Part shown: in pieces, positions 61,749 through 64,000 of the stretch
Layout of the letters: each line of letters opens with the position of its first letter
Position numbering within the stretch: position 1 is the stretch's first letter
Program-made: the position numbers and the translations under genes
Source: Gordonia humi
GTDB taxonomy: Bacteria > Actinomycetota > Actinomycetes > Mycobacteriales > Mycobacteriaceae
Direction: 5' to 3'
Assembly (NCBI RefSeq): GCF_014197435.1
Contig: NZ_JACIFP010000001.1
Coordinates: forward strand, 186,001-250,000
DNA length: 64,000 nucleotides
Notes under the pieces: generated by a model
Told to the model about the DNA's origin: nothing
Seen by the model: the letters and a program-made list of their open reading frames with translations, nothing else
The model's database searches: none

Positions 61749-62263
61749 TTGATCCGGAAGATGACCACTCGTTGGACCACGAAGTTGATGACGGTCGCCA
61801 CGCCCTGAGCGATCACGAAGGCGAGCAGTGTCCAGATGAAGCCGTCGCTCCACTCGTGCATCAGAAGGCTGTAGAGCCCGATGTTGACGAAGAAGGTGAC
61901 CGCGTAGAGCAGCACGACGGCGATGAAACGTGCGGTGCTCGGCTCGGCTCGGAACGTCCAGCGGCGGTTGATCAGATAGGCGATCGTGGTGCCCAGGATG
62001 AAGCCGCACGCCTTGGCCAGCCAGTACGGAGCTCCGACGACGTCCTGCAGGAACAGGGTGAGCCCGAAGTCGAAGACCGCCGACAGCACACCGGTCGCGA
62101 TGAACCGAACCATCTGGGTCTTGAGATCTACGCTGGTCGAGGCCTCTTCATCGTCGAGCGGCAGCTCGATCGGCATCGGCGCATGCCGAGTCGCGAAGTC
62201 CTCGTGCGCGGGGTGGACCGGGAACGGGGTGCTGGGGGCGTCGTCGGGTGTGGGGTCTGGCAC
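61745..62263 (-). CDS. GtrA-family membrane protein
   Basis: 172 residues. After a 45-residue acidic N-terminus come four helices typical of GtrA: QMVRFIATGVLSAVFDFGLT, GFILGTTIAYLINRRWTF, FIAVVLLYAVTFFVNIGLY, FVIAQGVATVINFVVQRVVI. The RRWTF motif after helix 2 is diagnostic. Family members are thought to move polyprenyl-linked sugars across the membrane for cell-surface polysaccharides such as arabinogalactan. Confidence 0.88.
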   Translation of the reverse strand: MPDPTPDDAPSTPFPVHPAHEDFATRHAPMPIELPLDDEEASTSVDLKTQMVRFIATGVLSAVFDFGLTLFLQDVVGAPYWLAKACGFILGTTIAYLINRRWTFRAEPSTARFIAVVLLYAVTFFVNIGLYSLLMHEWSDGFIWTLLAFVIAQGVATVINFVVQRVVIFRIK

Positions 62264-62420
62264 GTGGACAGCCTATCGGTCCGCAACGCTTTCTCTCGGT
62301 ACCTGAAGCAGTGCCGGACGGGGAAAAATCCGGGCCGGATACGAGCCGTCGAGGGCGATCTTCCCCTTGACCTGCGTCTCGCGCCCGAATTTCTGGATCG
62401 AACGGCTAGAGTCCACTGCT

Positions 62421-63632
62421 ATGAGTCCTGCCACCCGACTGCCCCGCCGTCTCGCCGTTGCCGCCCTCGCCTGTGTGGCCGCGGTCGGGATGTCGATCGC
62501 GCCTCCCCTCGCCCACGCCGACGACACCACGGCCGCACCGGTCTGGTCCGGGCTCGACGCGCGGAACTACGACGGCCCGATCGGCAAGCCGGGCACGCTG
62601 ATCGCGAAGGTGCCGCTGAATCCGGCGGTGTCGTTGCCCGCGGCCGGCAGCGCGTACCGCATCCTCTACGCGACCACCGACGTCCACGGAAAGCCCGCCG
62701 TGAGTACGGCCGCGGTCTTCCTGCCGAAACGGTCGGCACCGGCCGGCGGCTACAAGATGATCGCGTGGGCGCACGGCACCGTCGGACTCGGCGACGACTG
62801 CGCGCCGTCGGCACAGCCTCGCAGCGACCGCGACACCGAGTACCTCGACCACTGGCTGAACCAGGGCTATGCGATCGTCGCCACCGACTACGTCGGCCTC
62901 GGCACACCGGGCCTCATGAGTTATCTGAGCGGTAAGGTCTCGGCGACGTCGACGGTCGACTCGGTGATCGCGGCACGCCAGATGGGACTCCCGCTGAGCC
63001 GGACGTGGGCGATCGTCGGACAGTCGCAGGGCGCGGGTGCCGCGCTGAACGCCGCGCATCGTGCGACTGCCCTCGGCAAGAAGGCCGGCCTCGACTACCG
63101 CGGCGTGGTCGCGACGGGCACCCCCGCCAACATCGAACACATCGTGTGGCAGGCGGGCCCGCAGTTCCCGCCGGTCGTGCTGCCCGCGGGTCTGACGACG
63201 TACGCCGCGTACATCGTCGCGGGGTTCTCCGACGCTCGCCCCGATCTGCATCCGGACCGAGTCCTCACCGCCGAGGGGCGTCGCGTCGTGAAGCTCGCCG
63301 AGACACTCTGCTACCCCGAGCTGCACGCCGAACTCGACGGCGCGAAGATCAACAGCTGGTTCTCCCGACCCCTCACGTCGATACCCGGAGTGCAGGCCGC
63401 GCTCGTCGACTACATGGCGACGCCCTACTCCGGCTACGACCGCCCGATCTTCCTGGGCCAGGGCCTGCTCGACATGGATGTCCCCGCACCGTCGGCTCTC
63501 ACCCTGTACGCGCAGATGCTGGCCGCCGGTCAGCCCGTCGACTTCCACGTCTACCCGAACCAGGACCACTCCGGAACGGTGCTGGCGTCCATGAAGGACT
63601 CGACGCCGTTCGTGAAACGGATCATGCGGTAG
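62421..63632 (+). CDS. Secreted lipase (LIP family)
   Basis: 403 residues with a signal peptide (RLAVAALACVAAVGMSIAPP) cleaved near AHA. Alpha/beta hydrolase of the secretory lipase family: MIAWAHGTVGLGDDCAPS, VATDYVGLGTPG, nucleophile elbow VGQSQGAGAALNA, Asp in GQGLLDMDVPAPS and His in YPNQDHSGTVL. It should hydrolyse esters outside the membrane. The ATG at 62421 gives the best signal peptide. It is divergent from GtrA by 157 bp. Confidence 0.88.
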   Translation: MSPATRLPRRLAVAALACVAAVGMSIAPPLAHADDTTAAPVWSGLDARNYDGPIGKPGTLIAKVPLNPAVSLPAAGSAYRILYATTDVHGKPAVSTAAVFLPKRSAPAGGYKMIAWAHGTVGLGDDCAPSAQPRSDRDTEYLDHWLNQGYAIVATDYVGLGTPGLMSYLSGKVSATSTVDSVIAARQMGLPLSRTWAIVGQSQGAGAALNAAHRATALGKKAGLDYRGVVATGTPANIEHIVWQAGPQFPPVVLPAGLTTYAAYIVAGFSDARPDLHPDRVLTAEGRRVVKLAETLCYPELHAELDGAKINSWFSRPLTSIPGVQAALVDYMATPYSGYDRPIFLGQGLLDMDVPAPSALTLYAQMLAAGQPVDFHVYPNQDHSGTVLASMKDSTPFVKRIMR

Positions 63633-63634
63633 GA

Positions 63635-63658
63635 GTCCCGACTCCGCGCGACCGGCGG
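63635..63658. repeat. Dispersed intergenic repeat, diverged copy
   Basis: GTCCCGACTCCGCGCGACCGGCGG, a variant of the 20673 unit, directly after the lipase stop and before the convergent stress-protein gene. Confidence 0.45.
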
Positions 63659-63709
63659 AGCGAGCACGACCAGTGGAAGGGCGGAGGGCTCGAGCAGAGC
63701 GTTCGGGCC

Positions 63710-64000
63710 CTACTCCTCCACCTTCGGCGCGCGCTCCGGCTTCACGACCAGCACCGGCTTCGAGCATTCGATGAGCAGGAACTGAGAGGTGCTGCCGAGC
63801 AGGAGTTTGCCGACCTGGGTACGACGCCGCATGCCGATGATCAGCAGCTCCGCGTCGGGGTGGTCCATGGCGCGCAGGAGTTCCTCGGACGGATCGGCGC
63901 CGATCTGCTGTTTGATCTCGAATCGCACGCCGGACCGCTGCAATCGGTCCTGGACTTGCGCGATCTCCTCGGCGTCCACCACGCGGTGGCCGCGGGAGGA
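63710..64000 (-). CDS. Universal stress protein (UspA), 5' partial
   Basis: The C-terminal 96 or so codons of a UspA-domain protein; the start lies beyond the window. The ATP-binding-type motif is GMRRRTQVGKLLLGSTSQFL followed by KPVLVV, close to the G-2x-G-9x-G(S/T) pattern. The preceding AELLII and the SEELLRAMDH helix fit. Convergent with the lipase gene. Confidence 0.85.
   Translation of the reverse strand, partial: SSRGHRVVDAEEIAQVQDRLQRSGVRFEIKQQIGADPSEELLRAMDHPDAELLIIGMRRRTQVGKLLLGSTSQFLLIECSKPVLVVKPERAPKVEE

Overview
The window is high-GC DNA from a mycolic-acid actinomycete (order Mycobacteriales). It is most like Gordonia or a close relative, although no rRNA or housekeeping marker is present to fix the genus. 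The evidence is an MspA-family porin, a WS/DGAT wax-ester/triacylglycerol synthase, an EtfD-type membrane Fe-S oxidoreductase, a fused HadA/HadB dehydratase, two F420-type (LLM) oxidoreductases, a DUF5313 protein, two MpaB/DUF2236 proteins and two sites matching the KstR operator.

Layout. 1-4.5 kb: two acyltransferase-3 genes (the first cut by the window edge), a degenerate KASIII-like protein, a SanA/YdcF-like protein and the WS/DGAT gene. 4.6-7.7 kb: two paralogous secreted Gly/Ala-rich proteins with acidic tails. 8.3-11.6 kb: etfD with a very long repetitive C-terminal tail. 11.8-20.6 kb: MpaB/DUF2236 proteins, an F420-type oxidoreductase, a rhodanese, a DUF4334 protein, a TetR regulator with a palindromic operator, an SDR preceded by a KstR-like box, an amidohydrolase and a flavohemoglobin. 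20.7-29.1 kb: a divergent polyol locus in which a SorC regulator and a complete ABC importer face a polyol dehydrogenase and a xylulokinase across a perfect 16-bp palindrome. 29.2-42.4 kb: a crotonase / CoA-transferase / amidohydrolase operon split by an island of about 9.7 kb. 42.4-44.9 kb: DUF5313, an OhrR-like MarR regulator and an MFS exporter. 44.9-50.1 kb: an operon with the gene set of bacterial itaconate degradation (MaoC hydratase, CoA-transferase, MmgE/PrpD, acyl-CoA dehydrogenase, CitE-type lyase). 50.3-56.2 kb: hydantoinase A and B, an amidase and a GntR regulator. 56.2-64 kb: a second F420-type oxidoreductase behind a perfect KstR box, fused HadAB, a Cys-tailed DUF5685-like protein convergent with an ABC transporter pair, a GtrA protein, a secreted lipase and part of a universal stress protein.

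The island (about 30.17-39.89 kb) is bounded by 48-bp direct repeats that match at 44 positions and lie exactly over the overlapping stop/start junction of the interrupted operon. It holds a decayed IS256/recombinase remnant, an IS630 element disrupted by an intact IS256-family element with an 8-bp target duplication, a 607-bp duplicated toxin-tail/immunity module, a serine recombinase fused to that module, and a compact operon: MspA-family porin, two-helix membrane protein, large secreted protein with a variable C-terminal toxin-like tail, then an immunity-like gene.

The porin-linked toxin operon is the best candidate for an under-described system. Its parts suggest a contact or secreted toxin of a mycomembrane organism whose delivery or assembly involves an MspA-type outer-membrane protein, with module exchange at the 3' end. 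That role is inferred from gene order and domain architecture; nothing in the sequence demonstrates toxicity or immunity.
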